Part shown: positions 1-7,842 of the stretch, piece after piece
How positions within the stretch are numbered: position 1 is the stretch's first letter
Layout: every line of letters starts with the position of its first letter
Source: Frigidibacter albus
GTDB lineage: Bacteria > Pseudomonadota > Alphaproteobacteria > Rhodobacterales > Rhodobacteraceae
NCBI RefSeq assembly: GCF_009908165.1
Contig: NZ_JAAAUC010000005.1
Span: forward strand, 124,001 to 188,000
DNA length: 64,000 nucleotides
Direction of reading: 5' to 3'
Notes under the pieces: generated by a model
Database searches by the model: none
What the model saw: the letters and a program-made list of their open reading frames with translations, nothing else
Told to the model about the DNA's origin: nothing
Translations under genes and position numbers: made by a program

Positions 1-77
1 GCCCCAGCCATCAGCAGTACCAGGGCGAACAGGATCAGGAATACGGTCACGGCGCCCTCCTTGCTGCGTCGCAGCAT
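1..77 (-). CDS. TadG-like pilus assembly protein, N-terminal fragment (cut by window edge)
   Basis: Reading leftwards from an ATG at 77, an open frame runs off the window after 25 codons. It begins with a short basic stretch (MLRRSKEG), then GAVTVF and an unbroken hydrophobic helix. This is the usual start of TadE/TadG-type proteins, which anchor by one N-terminal helix and act with the Flp pilus machinery. The EGAVTV motif resembles the DGAVTV of the Flp pilins at 38.8-40.7 kb in this window. No clear Shine-Dalgarno is visible upstream. Only the first 25 residues can be seen, so the assignment to TadG rather than TadE or another single-helix protein is inferred. Confidence 0.5.
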   Translation of the reverse strand, partial: MLRRSKEGAVTVFLILFALVLLMAG

Positions 78-162
78 AGTCGATCTGGCGGCCGGAAGCG
101 AGTAACCGCGGCACAAGGCAAAACGCCGCACCTCGCCACGGTCACGGATCATGCAAGCAGCG

Positions 163-200
163 GCGATGGCCCCCGTACCAAAGGTGCCGGGGGCCATCGC
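163..200. terminator. 13-bp perfect inverted repeat after the autotransporter gene
   Basis: The arms GCGATGGCCCCCG (163-175) and CGGGGGCCATCGC (188-200) are perfectly complementary around a 12-nt loop. The hairpin lies 18 nt past the autotransporter stop codon and is probably its transcription terminator. There is no long T run on either side, so it may act with Rho or as an mRNA end-stabiliser. Confidence 0.55.
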
Positions 201-217
201 TGGCTTCAAATCCGGCC

Positions 218-2503
218 TTAGAAGGTTACGCCGAGGCCAAGCCCGACCGCCATGTCGTCTTCGTCGGTGCCTTCGGCCACCAGCCGCAGGCGCAGGGTGC
301 CGCCGCCCCCAAGCGGCTGCAGGTATTCCGCGCCGATCCCGCCGAAGGTGTCACTGTCCAGCCCGGTCCCGCCAAAGCTGGTGCTGCCGCCAAGGGCGCG
401 CAGCGTGAACCCGTCGCCCGCGCCCGACACATGGGTCAGTCGGATCAGGCCGCGCAGGGTGCCGGTGCCAAGCTCCACGCTCTGCCCCAGTTCGACCCGG
501 GCAAAGCCGGTGCGCGGGGTGCGCCCGTCGAACTCTCCCAGCGTGGAAAGGCTGAAGTCGCCCATGTCGTGCCAGCCAAGGCCGCCCGACAGCGCAAGAT
601 CCATGCCGCGAACCCCGAGTTGCCCCGGCGCATAGGAGAAGCGACCGGCGACCCCGTAAAGCGTGCCATCCGCCGTGCCGTGCCCGCCAACATGCGCCGC
701 CGCGTCATATTCCGTCTCGCTGGTCCCGATGAAGCCAAGGACGGTCGCCCGCGCCGCGCCGACATCCCGGCTTGCCGCCGGCCCCACCAGCGCCATCGAA
801 TAGTCCACATCCACACCGCCCGGCATATCCTCGGTCTCGCTCGACATCAGGCCGCCGATCACCGACAACACCGTGCCATCCTCAAGCGCGAAGCCATAGC
901 GCAGCACGCCTTCCATCTCGTCCCGCTCATGGGTCGAGGTCAGCAGCGCGGCAAAGCCAGGCGCGCCTTCCGCCAGTTCCAGCGCATTGCCCAGCACCGA
1001 GGTCAGCCCGCGCGCCGCCAGCGTGTCACCGGCCGACATGACGTCCGGATCCGCCGCCACGGCTGCCAGCCCGTCGGCCGAGGCGATGAAGGGGTTGCCG
1101 CCGGCATCGAAGATCTCCGGCGCAGTGATGAAGCTGAAGGCCCCCTGCACCGGCGACAGCAGGCGGAAGGTGTCGGTCCCGCTGCCAAGGTCGATCGCGC
1201 CGATGATCTGCGACCCGGTCGCCAGTTCCAGCACATCATCGCCCCCGGCCAGCGAGATGGCGATGCCGCTGTGGCCGATGATGGTGCCGTAGTTGGTGAC
1301 GGTCTGGGACTGCGTGTCGAGGTCATCCGCATTCACGCCGCGCGCGCCCTCGATCAGGCCGGTGTTCAGCACGAAGCCGGCCCCGGTCGCCCCTTCGTCG
1401 AAGTCGATCCCGTCGCCATCGGTCAGCGCCAGCGACCTGATCGTGCCATGGTTGATGACGGTGCCGCTGTCGAGGTCGACCCCGTCCTGATCGGTCCCGT
1501 TGCTGAGGATGGTGCCGGTGTTGAGCACATAGGCATCGTTGGCCAGGTTCACCGCGTCATCGAGGCCGATGATTGTGCCGGAGTTCTCGATCCGCACCCC
1601 ATCCCGGTTGGCGTTGATGCCCTCGGCCCCCAACGCGGTGATGGTGCCGGAGTTGATGACGGTGCTGTTCTCGCGCACCTGCACGCCGTCATCGCCGCCG
1701 GTGATGGTGCCGCTGTTCTCGACCACGGCATCTGCCCCGGTCCGCACGCCGTCGCTGTCCACGCCGGTGATGCTGCCAGAGTTGGTGATGCGGATGCCGC
1801 TGACCTCACCATCGACGCCGCGGTCGGTGCCGGTGATGCTGCCCGAGTTGACGAGGCTGCTGTCCTGCCCGAAGTCGACCCCCTCGTCATCGCCGGTGAT
1901 GGTGCCGGAGTTCTCGATCACCGCATCCGCCCCGACGCGAATGGCGTCATTGCCGATGCCGGTGATGGTGCCAGAGTTCTCGATAAGGATGCCGGTGAAG
2001 CTGTCGCCATCAATGCCGCGATCGGCCCCCGTGATGGTGCCGGAGTTGACGACGCTGCTGTCATCCTCGATCTGGATACCCTCATCGCCGCCGGTGATGG
2101 TGCCGGAATTGGTGATGGAGGTGTCGTTGTCGGCGTTGATGCCGTCGCTGTCCGTGCTCTCGATGGTGCCAGAGTTGATGATGGTGCCGCCATTGTCGAG
2201 CTGGATCGCATGGTCCCCGCCCGACGAGATCGTGCCGTCATTGATCAGCGTGACGTCGTCATCCAGTTCGAAGACGATCTCGGTGGCGCTCGACACCTCG
2301 GCCCCCGCAGCCACGCTGATGGTGACGCCGTCCAGCCCGTCATCGCGGATGCCGTCGCCGGCGCCCGCACAGGCCACACTGTCGCCCGCGACCGGGGCGT
2401 CTGGCACACAGGCCGATTGCGCCTGCGCCGCAAGCGGCAGGCCCGAGGCAAAGCCGCAAAGGGCAAGGGAAAAAAGCGACAGGCGGCTGAGCTTGGGAGT
2501 CAT
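218..2503 (-). CDS. Autotransporter with NSGTI-repeat passenger and C-terminal beta-barrel
   Basis: A 761-residue type Va secreted protein. Residues 1-29 form a signal peptide (hydrophobic core LFSLALCGFASG, cleavage near AQAQ|S). Two cysteines just after it (about 32 and 45) could form a disulfide. Residues ~88-416 hold about 15 copies of an N-S-G-T-I repeat with a period of 20-25 residues, rich in Asp and Gly, the pattern expected of a right-handed beta-helix passenger. Near residue 420 GGDDVLELA resembles an RTX-type calcium-binding nonapeptide. The last ~250 residues look like the autotransporter barrel and end in GLGVTF, with the terminal aromatic residue used as an outer-membrane assembly signal. 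I chose the ATG at 2503, with AAGG six bases upstream, over a TTG at 2518. Its ligand or role (adhesion, biofilm) is not visible in the sequence. Confidence 0.82.
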   Translation of the reverse strand: MTPKLSRLSLFSLALCGFASGLPLAAQAQSACVPDAPVAGDSVACAGAGDGIRDDGLDGVTISVAAGAEVSSATEIVFELDDDVTLINDGTISSGGDHAIQLDNGGTIINSGTIESTDSDGINADNDTSITNSGTITGGDEGIQIEDDSSVVNSGTITGADRGIDGDSFTGILIENSGTITGIGNDAIRVGADAVIENSGTITGDDEGVDFGQDSSLVNSGSITGTDRGVDGEVSGIRITNSGSITGVDSDGVRTGADAVVENSGTITGGDDGVQVRENSTVINSGTITALGAEGINANRDGVRIENSGTIIGLDDAVNLANDAYVLNTGTILSNGTDQDGVDLDSGTVINHGTIRSLALTDGDGIDFDEGATGAGFVLNTGLIEGARGVNADDLDTQSQTVTNYGTIIGHSGIAISLAGGDDVLELATGSQIIGAIDLGSGTDTFRLLSPVQGAFSFITAPEIFDAGGNPFIASADGLAAVAADPDVMSAGDTLAARGLTSVLGNALELAEGAPGFAALLTSTHERDEMEGVLRYGFALEDGTVLSVIGGLMSSETEDMPGGVDVDYSMALVGPAASRDVGAARATVLGFIGTSETEYDAAAHVGGHGTADGTLYGVAGRFSYAPGQLGVRGMDLALSGGLGWHDMGDFSLSTLGEFDGRTPRTGFARVELGQSVELGTGTLRGLIRLTHVSGAGDGFTLRALGGSTSFGGTGLDSDTFGGIGAEYLQPLGGGGTLRLRLVAEGTDEDDMAVGLGLGVTF
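1274..2242 (-). repeat. Coding repeats of the autotransporter passenger
   Basis: About fifteen imperfect 60-75-bp units encode the NSGTI/NSGSI/NTGTI rungs of the passenger. Variants of ggtgatggtgccggagttctc recur on the plus strand. Such arrays can change copy number by slippage or recombination, so repeat number may differ between strains. Confidence 0.75.
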
Positions 2504-2664
2504 GGGGGACCTTGGCAATTCGTTGCATTGGCCCCGACCGCTAGCGGCCGCAGGTGACAGTCATGTGAAACCGCGGCCGAGTTTGCCGCCGCCGTCCTCA
2601 GGTGTTGCAAGGACGGACGCGCCCGAAGGACGCGCCGCCGATGAGGCCAAGGTCCCGCGCCTGC

Positions 2665-3756
2665 CTAGCTTGCGGATTTGCCCGCAAGGAAGAACCGGAT
2701 CATCTCGGCGCTGGCATCCGGCCCCTGCGCGTCGGTGTAGCTGCCGCCCGGCTGCCCGCCGGACCAGGCGTGGCCCATCCCCTCGACGATCCAATGCTCG
2801 ACCAGTTCGGTGCCGCCCTCGGCAAGCGTCGTGCTGCGGCGGAAAGACCGGCCGCCCACCATCCCCTTATCCTCGGTCTGCAGGCTCTGCCGCGGGCCGC
2901 GGTCCAGCGCGTGCCGGGCGATCTTCTCACCATTCGACGGATGGACAGTGGCATCGGCGCTGCCGTGAAAGATGATGGTGCGCATCGCCGGTCCCGTGGC
3001 AGGGGCCACCGCGCCCTGCCCGGCCATCGCGGCAAAGGCCGAGGGCACATCCGACGCCGCCCCCATCGGCAGGCCGGAATGCGCGCCGACGGCACTGAAC
3101 AGGTCCGGATAGGTCTCGCCCAGGATCACCGCCATCGCCGCCCCGGCCGAAAGGCCCGCGACAAAGACCCGGTCCGCGGGAATACCGTGTCCGGCGATGG
3201 CCTCGCGGGTCATGCCCGCAAGGATGGAAGGCTCGCCCCGGTCCCGCCGCTGATCGCCGCGGCTGAACCAGTTCCAGCAGGACTGCGCGTTGTGGCCGCG
3301 CGACTGCTGGGGGTAGAGGATGACCAGCCGGTGCATCTCGGCCAGCGCGTTCATGCCGGTGCCGGCGGCAAAATCCTCTGGCGTCTGGGTGCAGCCATGC
3401 AGCATCACCACAAGGCCGGCGACGCCGCCCTGTGCCGAAGCGGGCACATAGGTGCGGTAATTCCGGCTGCCGGCGGCGCAGCTGAAGCTGCCCTCGGCAA
3501 AGCTGGCGCCGGGAGGGGTTGCGGCAGGCGTCGCCGTTGCCCCTTTGGGCTTGCGGGCCAGCATGGCCGCCAGCGCAACGGGCAGGCCGGAGGGGCCGCC
3601 CGGGCTTGTGGGGCCAGGGGCCGAAGCGTCCGGCCCGCCCGGCGCCAGCCCATGCCGGGCCAGCGTGCGGGTAACAAGCTCTTGCGCCGAGGAGAGCCGC
3701 AGGCCGCGCGCGGCCCCGGTCGCCTTGCGCCAAACGCCGGTGGGGAAATCGATCAT
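2665..3756 (-). CDS. PHB depolymerase-family esterase (alpha/beta-hydrolase)
   Basis: A 363-residue alpha/beta-hydrolase of the PHB depolymerase/LpqC/feruloyl esterase family. Visible family marks are the oxyanion-hole motif LHGCTQ (residues ~119-124), the lipase box GLSAG with nucleophile Ser203, an Asp in HGSAD (~268) and the His of GMGHAW (~329). The first ~85 residues are a Pro/Ala/Gly-rich leader without a convincing signal peptide, so it may act in the cytoplasm, possibly on PHB oligomers or other esters. The start has AAGGA eight bases upstream. It lies 24 bp downstream of a ribbon-helix-helix regulator on the same strand and is probably co-transcribed with it. The exact substrate cannot be told from sequence. 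Confidence 0.82.
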   Translation of the reverse strand: MIDFPTGVWRKATGAARGLRLSSAQELVTRTLARHGLAPGGPDASAPGPTSPGGPSGLPVALAAMLARKPKGATATPAATPPGASFAEGSFSCAAGSRNYRTYVPASAQGGVAGLVVMLHGCTQTPEDFAAGTGMNALAEMHRLVILYPQQSRGHNAQSCWNWFSRGDQRRDRGEPSILAGMTREAIAGHGIPADRVFVAGLSAGAAMAVILGETYPDLFSAVGAHSGLPMGAASDVPSAFAAMAGQGAVAPATGPAMRTIIFHGSADATVHPSNGEKIARHALDRGPRQSLQTEDKGMVGGRSFRRSTTLAEGGTELVEHWIVEGMGHAWSGGQPGGSYTDAQGPDASAEMIRFFLAGKSAS

Positions 3757-3780
3757 AGGGTCAGTCCTTGTAAGGGGGCG

Positions 3781-4197
3781 CTAGCGGATGCGGCCCGCCA
3801 GGGCGGCCTTGATGTCCGCGGGCGCCTGAAGCGCGCCGAGGACGGTGATGGAGCCGATGGTGGCAAGGGCAAGCTCGGGCGTGACGTCGGCGCCGATGCG
3901 CGCAAGGCCGACGACCCGCACATGCAGGACCTCGCCCGCCGCGCGCAGCCGCTCCAGCTCGGCCCGGCCATAGTCGCGCAGGCCCAGTTCCATTGTGTGC
4001 CGCTCGATGGATTTCTCGACGGTCTCGCCATGGCCATCCAGCTGCTTGCGGATCGCGGTGCGGATGAAGTCGCTGCGGTTCGAGTAGAAGCCCTCCTGCA
4101 CCAGAAGGTCGATGCGGCCCAGATCGACATAGCCGAGGTTGATGGTGATCTTCTCGCTGTCGGTCTGCTTCTCTCGAAGCTGTCTTACGTCGCCCAT
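3781..4197 (-). CDS. CopG-type ribbon-helix-helix regulator
   Basis: A 138-residue protein. Residues ~14-55 read as a ribbon-helix-helix fold: a short strand KITINLG, then two helices (DLGRIDLLVQEGF, SNRSDFIRTAIRKQL). This is how CopG/ParD/NikR-type dimers bind DNA. The C-terminal ~80 residues (HTMELGLRDYGRAELERL, then a hydrophobic LALATIGSITVLGAL segment) match a Rhodobacterales-specific extension of unknown function. I chose the ATG at 4197 because GGAG lies eight bases upstream; a longer frame beginning at 4302 lacks such support. A palindrome just upstream (4208-4223) is a candidate operator for autoregulation. It probably also controls the esterase gene that follows. Confidence 0.75.
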   Translation of the reverse strand: MGDVRQLREKQTDSEKITINLGYVDLGRIDLLVQEGFYSNRSDFIRTAIRKQLDGHGETVEKSIERHTMELGLRDYGRAELERLRAAGEVLHVRVVGLARIGADVTPELALATIGSITVLGALQAPADIKAALAGRIR

Positions 4198-4207
4198 GGC
4201 AGTTTCT

Positions 4208-4223
4208 CCATCCGTGTGGATGG
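4208..4223. promoter_or_regulatory. Palindrome upstream of the RHH gene, candidate operator
   Basis: CCATCC-GTGT-GGATGG is a perfect 6-bp inverted repeat with a 4-nt spacer, overlapping the ribosome-binding region of the RHH regulator gene. A further GGATG lies just beyond it (4229-4233). Short spaced palindromes like this are typical RHH targets; binding is inferred. Confidence 0.35.
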
Positions 4224-4337
4224 TATATGGATGCCATTCAGCGGGTATCAAGCCCGACTGCGCAAGTTTCTGCGGCCCCCGACGCGCCGGACCAGCCCGC
4301 ACGGAACCCGCTCCGGCAGGCAGCGTTAGGTCCGCGA

Positions 4338-4456
4338 TGATGCTGGCGGCATGTCAATCGGGCCTGATGGCATGGAGAATGTGGCGGTTTTCCCGGTTTC
4401 ACGCCGCAGCCAACGAAATGGCAGTCGAGCTTCTATCCCATCTGCCGCCAGCATCA
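4338..4456. mobile_element. Possible MITE-like segment with 14-bp terminal inverted repeats
   Basis: TGATGCTGGCGGCA (4338-4351) and its exact reverse complement TGCCGCCAGCATCA (4443-4456) bound a 119-bp segment. The right arm contains the DUF2478 stop codon. No convincing target-site duplication flanks it and no transposase is encoded. It could equally be a long-range regulatory stem or coincidence, so confidence is low. Confidence 0.3.
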
Positions 4457-4957
4457 CGCGTCTGCCTGCGCCCGCGCCCACCAGTCCAGCAGGGCCGCGG
4501 AATCAGCCGGCAGCCATTCCGCCAGATCCCCGGCAAAATCCTGAAACAACGGGCGGAACTTCGGCGAAAGGCCGACGATCACCGGCACCCCGGCTGCCAG
4601 CGCGGTGCCGATCAGCCCGGCAAAGCCCCGGCCCTCGGCCTCCTGCCGGCCAAAGCGGTTGACCACCAGCAGATCGGCGGGCGCCGCGGCCAGCGCCGCC
4701 TCGGCCGCCGCCGCCGCGCTCTCCAGCGCGCCGGGGTCCAGCCGGCAGCCCGTCGCTGCGGGTCCAAGGTCTTGAGAGATGCGCAACAGCGTGCCGCCGG
4801 GCAGCAGCCGCAGGTCCATGATCCGGGTCTCGCCCGCCGACGGCACCTGAACCGCCCCGACCACGCGGCAGCCCTGCCCGGCAAGCCGCTCCACCAGCCC
4901 CGCAAGGGCGCTGTCGCAATCCGCGGTGTCTTCGGGGCAGAGGGCAGCGAGGATCAT
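4454..4957 (-). CDS. DUF2478 domain protein (NTPase-like fold)
   Basis: A 167-residue protein spanning the whole DUF2478 family. Recognisable stretches are the start MILAALCPED, the block MDLRLLPGG followed by ISQDLGPAATGCRLD, the LLVVNRFGRQEAEGRG motif and the VPVIVGLSP strand near the end. The family resembles P-loop NTPases of the THEP1 type and often sits near molybdate or molybdenum-enzyme genes, but its biochemical role is not established. Here the upstream neighbour on the same strand is NnrU. No signal peptide or membrane segment is present. Confidence 0.75.
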   Translation of the reverse strand: MILAALCPEDTADCDSALAGLVERLAGQGCRVVGAVQVPSAGETRIMDLRLLPGGTLLRISQDLGPAATGCRLDPGALESAAAAAEAALAAAPADLLVVNRFGRQEAEGRGFAGLIGTALAAGVPVIVGLSPKFRPLFQDFAGDLAEWLPADSAALLDWWARAQADA

Positions 4958-5013
4958 CTTCGGGCTCCGGCAAGGGCTGCCGCGATGCCATCCCGGGCGC
5001 GGCCCCGTGTCAA

Positions 5014-5055
5014 GCTCACGGCATCGGGCTCACGGCATCGGGCTCACGGCATCGG
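5014..5055. repeat. Three tandem 14-bp repeats at the 3' end of the NnrU gene
   Basis: The unit GCTCACGGCATCGG occurs three times head to tail, with a fourth partial copy. The NnrU stop codon (5044-5046) lies inside the array. Because 14 is not a multiple of three, gain or loss of a unit would alter the C-terminus. Confidence 0.8.
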
Positions 5056-5724
5056 GCTCACGCCGATCACCGGCAGGTGCAGGTGCCACAGCGCCGCCCA
5101 GACCAGCAGCCCCGCCCCCACCCGCAGCAGCACCCCGCGCCCCGCCAACCCCGTCAGCGACAAGGCGGAGGTCCGCGCCGACAGCCGCGCCCAGTCCGCC
5201 GCGCCCCAGACCCGGCGGTGCCGCGCGTCCTGCAGCGCCATCCCCGCCAGCGCCATCGCGGCAAAGCCGCCGAACAGCACCCCATGCGCCAGATCGCCAT
5301 TCACCAGCAGATGCGCCAGCGACCACACCAGTAGCGCCCACAGCAGCGGGTGCCGCGTCAGCCCGGCAATCCCGGGCCGGGCGGGGTCGAAGCCGCGGGC
5401 ACGCCCTTCGAAGCTGAACGGGTTCGGCGCGGCAATCGCCAACGCCGCCAGCACGCAGACCATTGGCATCACCAGGTTCGGCACCCACCGCATCCACGGG
5501 CCCTGATCCCATAGCAGCACCAGCGGGGCACGCCCGGCGGCCACGATCAGCCAGACCAGCAGCAGCGTAGAGGCCAGTCCGAACGCCGCGCCATAGAACC
5601 GCTTTCCCATCCGCGCCACCAGCCAGCCCCGCGCGCCGGGCAGGGAGGGCAGCGCGTGCGACAGCAGAAACGCCGCCAGCGCCGCCGCGAATTCGCCCCA
5701 TCCCGCCATGCCCCATTCTGCCAT
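5044..5724 (-). CDS. nnrU: NnrU family membrane protein
   Basis: A 226-residue polytopic membrane protein with about six hydrophobic helices (for example AALAAFLLSHALPSL and STLLLVWLIVAAG). The block LTRHPLLWALLVWSLAHLLVNGD is characteristic of the NnrU/isoprenylcysteine methyltransferase-like superfamily. NnrU is linked genetically to nitric oxide and nitrite metabolism in denitrifying Rhodobacterales, but its reaction is unknown and no denitrification enzymes lie nearby. I used the ATG at 5724; a second ATG at 5709 is possible, and longer upstream frames look like extensions without function. The gene ends inside three 14-bp tandem repeats. Confidence 0.78.
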   Translation of the reverse strand: MAEWGMAGWGEFAAALAAFLLSHALPSLPGARGWLVARMGKRFYGAAFGLASTLLLVWLIVAAGRAPLVLLWDQGPWMRWVPNLVMPMVCVLAALAIAAPNPFSFEGRARGFDPARPGIAGLTRHPLLWALLVWSLAHLLVNGDLAHGVLFGGFAAMALAGMALQDARHRRVWGAADWARLSARTSALSLTGLAGRGVLLRVGAGLLVWAALWHLHLPVIGVSPMP

Positions 5725-5829
5725 CCCGGCCCCGCCTTTTGCCCGCGGCCCTTCCCTCGGCCGCCGTTTCGCGGCAAACCTGCCGCCATCGGGCCCCAAC
5801 CACAAGGCCCCCTTGCCGCCGGAGGCCCC

Positions 5830-7101
5830 GTGCCGATCTATCGCCTGCTCGTCTCGCTCCTCGCGCCGCTCATGGTGCTGCGCCTGTTCTGGCGCCGCCT
5901 GCGTGGGCGCGAGCCGGCCGGCGCGCTGGCCGAGCGGCTGGGGCGGGCGCCACGGGCAGACGGCCCGGCGTTGTGGCTGCATGGCGCGTCGAATGGCGAG
6001 CTGACCTCGGCCCGGGCGCTACTGGCTTCGCTGATCGCCGAGGCTCCGGGGCTGCGGGTGCTGGTGACTGCCAATACCCTGACCGCCCGCAAGATGGTCG
6101 AAGGCTGGGCGCTGCCCGGGGTGACGGCGGCGCTGGCCCCGCTCGATCACCGGTTGGTGCTGCGCCGGTTCCTGGCCCGCGCCCGGCCCGCGGCGCTGGT
6201 GGTGATGGAGAATGAATTCTGGCCGAACCGCCTGGCCGCCTGCGCGCAGGCCGGTATTCCGGTGCTTGTCATCGGTGCGCGGATGTCGGCGCGCAGCGCG
6301 CGGCGGTGGACGCGCCTGCCCTCGCTCGCCCGGCCATTGGTGCAGGCGATCCACCTGCTCAGCGCGCAGGATGCGGCATCGGAAGCGCATTTCCGCCAGC
6401 TGGGGCTGCCCGCGGACCGTATCGGCCCGGCGCTGAACCTCAAGGCCGGGCTCGCCCCCGACGTGCCCGCGGCAGAGCTGCGCCGTCTCGCCCCGCTGTT
6501 CGACCGCTCCCGCACCCTGCTCGCCGCCTCCACCCATGCCGGCGAGGAGGCGCCGGTGCTGGAGGCCTTCGCGCAGCTGTGGCGGGCCGATCCCGCGCGC
6601 CGCCTGATCCTCGCCCCCCGCCATCCGCGCCGGTCGGACGAGGTGGCCGCGCTGATCGCCGCCGCGGGACTCGGCTTTGCGCGCCGCTCGCGGGCCGAGC
6701 TGCCGGGGCCGCAGGCGCCGGTCCTGCTGGGCGACACGATGGGGGACATGCCGCTGTGGTATGCGCTGGCTGGGGTGACCTTCGTCGGGGGCTCGCTGGT
6801 GGACAAGGGCGGGCATACCCCCTTCGAACCGGCGGCGCAGGCATCGGCCATTCTCCACGGCCCCCATACCGGCAATGCCGCCGAGGCCTATGCGGCGCTG
6901 CAGGCCGCGGGCGGCGCGCTGCTGGTGACGGATGCCGCCAGCCTCGTCGCAGCGGTGGCGTCGCTGGATGCAGACCGGCAGGCGCAACAGGCCGCTGCCG
7001 CCCGCCACGCGCTGACCCCGGCGGTCGCTGACGCGGCGCAGCGCCAGCTCCGCACTGCGATCCTGGCCGCCTGCCCGGCAGCCGTCCTGCCCGCGCCCTG
7101 A
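5830..7101 (+). CDS. waaA: 3-deoxy-D-manno-octulosonic acid (Kdo) transferase
   Basis: A 423-residue GT-B glycosyltransferase (GT30). It transfers Kdo from CMP-Kdo to the lipid A precursor at the inner membrane, joining lipid A to the LPS core. An N-terminal membrane anchor (YRLLVSLLAPLMVLRLFW) precedes the family motif HGASNGE (51-57), whose Glu is the catalytic base in this family. ENEFWPN (~127) and the C-terminal signature GGSLVDKGGHTPFEPA (~319-334) are also present. I chose the GTG at 5830 because GGAGG lies four bases upstream. It is divergent from nnrU. Length and motifs are normal for the family. Confidence 0.92.
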   Translation: MPIYRLLVSLLAPLMVLRLFWRRLRGREPAGALAERLGRAPRADGPALWLHGASNGELTSARALLASLIAEAPGLRVLVTANTLTARKMVEGWALPGVTAALAPLDHRLVLRRFLARARPAALVVMENEFWPNRLAACAQAGIPVLVIGARMSARSARRWTRLPSLARPLVQAIHLLSAQDAASEAHFRQLGLPADRIGPALNLKAGLAPDVPAAELRRLAPLFDRSRTLLAASTHAGEEAPVLEAFAQLWRADPARRLILAPRHPRRSDEVAALIAAAGLGFARRSRAELPGPQAPVLLGDTMGDMPLWYALAGVTFVGGSLVDKGGHTPFEPAAQASAILHGPHTGNAAEAYAALQAAGGALLVTDAASLVAAVASLDADRQAQQAAAARHALTPAVADAAQRQLRTAILAACPAAVLPAP

Positions 7102-7226
7102 CCCACGCCGCCGCAACGGTGGAAAGTCCGCTTATTTCCTGTGCAGCCTGAAGAATATTCACCGCCGCACACGCCAAGCCCGTCGCATTTGGCCCGATCC
7201 ATGCTATCTTCTGAACGTGGCGTAAC

Positions 7227-7748
7227 ATGCCGAACGGCAGTGCGGCCAAGGATCGGGCAGAGATGGCATTTGTGGAACGGATCATGGCCCCCCCTGGGCC
7301 CAGCGAAGGCATAACACCCTCCACCCTGGTGGAGCGGGTGCAATATGCCGCGCTCTGCTACCGCGCGCAGCGGGGCAAGCTGCAGATCCTGATGATCACC
7401 AGCCGCGACACCGGCCGCTGGATCATCCCCAAGGGCTGGCCGATGGATGGCCGCTCCCCAGCCGAATGCGCGGCGCAAGAGGCATGGGAGGAGGCGGGCG
7501 TGCAAGGTCACGCCGCGGAGGAGCCCGAGGGCGCCTATTCCTATGCCAAGGCGCTTGGCCCGCGGACGGCGGTGCCCTGCATGGTCGAGGTCTATCCGCT
7601 GCGGGTGGAACGGCTTGCCGGGCAGTTCCCGGAAAAGGGCCAGCGCCGGCGCAAATGGTTCAGCCCGCAGAAGGCGGCGCTGAAGGTGGCAGAGCCGGAT
7701 CTGGCGCATCTGCTGGCCAGCTTCGTGCCGCCTGCCGCGGGCGCCTGA
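7227..7748 (+). CDS. Nudix hydrolase
   Basis: A 173-residue Nudix-fold hydrolase that would cleave a nucleoside diphosphate linked to another moiety. The Nudix box lies at about residues 70-92 and reads GWPMDGRSPAE...QEAWEEAGV. The metal-binding core EAWEEAG is intact, but the Arg of the canonical REUXEE is Gln here. PKGWPMDG preceding the box is usual in Rhodobacterales homologues, which are often likened to diphosphoinositol polyphosphate or ApnA hydrolases. A second ATG at 7263 with AAGGA ten bases upstream is an alternative start. Substrate unknown. Confidence 0.85.
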   Translation: MPNGSAAKDRAEMAFVERIMAPPGPSEGITPSTLVERVQYAALCYRAQRGKLQILMITSRDTGRWIIPKGWPMDGRSPAECAAQEAWEEAGVQGHAAEEPEGAYSYAKALGPRTAVPCMVEVYPLRVERLAGQFPEKGQRRRKWFSPQKAALKVAEPDLAHLLASFVPPAAGA

Positions 7749-7842
7749 GGGGCGGCACACCGGCGCCGCTTGAATTCCGCCTTCAAACCGTTAGGTCTGA
7801 AGAAGCGCCCGGCAGCCGCCGATGTGCGCCCGAGTACCCCGC

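Noticed and set aside
431-2557. Plus-strand open frame of 708 codons opposite the autotransporter
   Set aside because: It is the antisense shadow of a high-GC repeated gene; the product is a low-complexity mix rich in Gly, Asp and Arg with no recognised domain, while the minus strand has a full signal peptide, passenger and barrel.
7102-7226. Sigma-70-like promoter before the Nudix gene (TTGGCC and TATCTT)
   Set aside because: The spacing between the two hexamers is far too short for a standard promoter.
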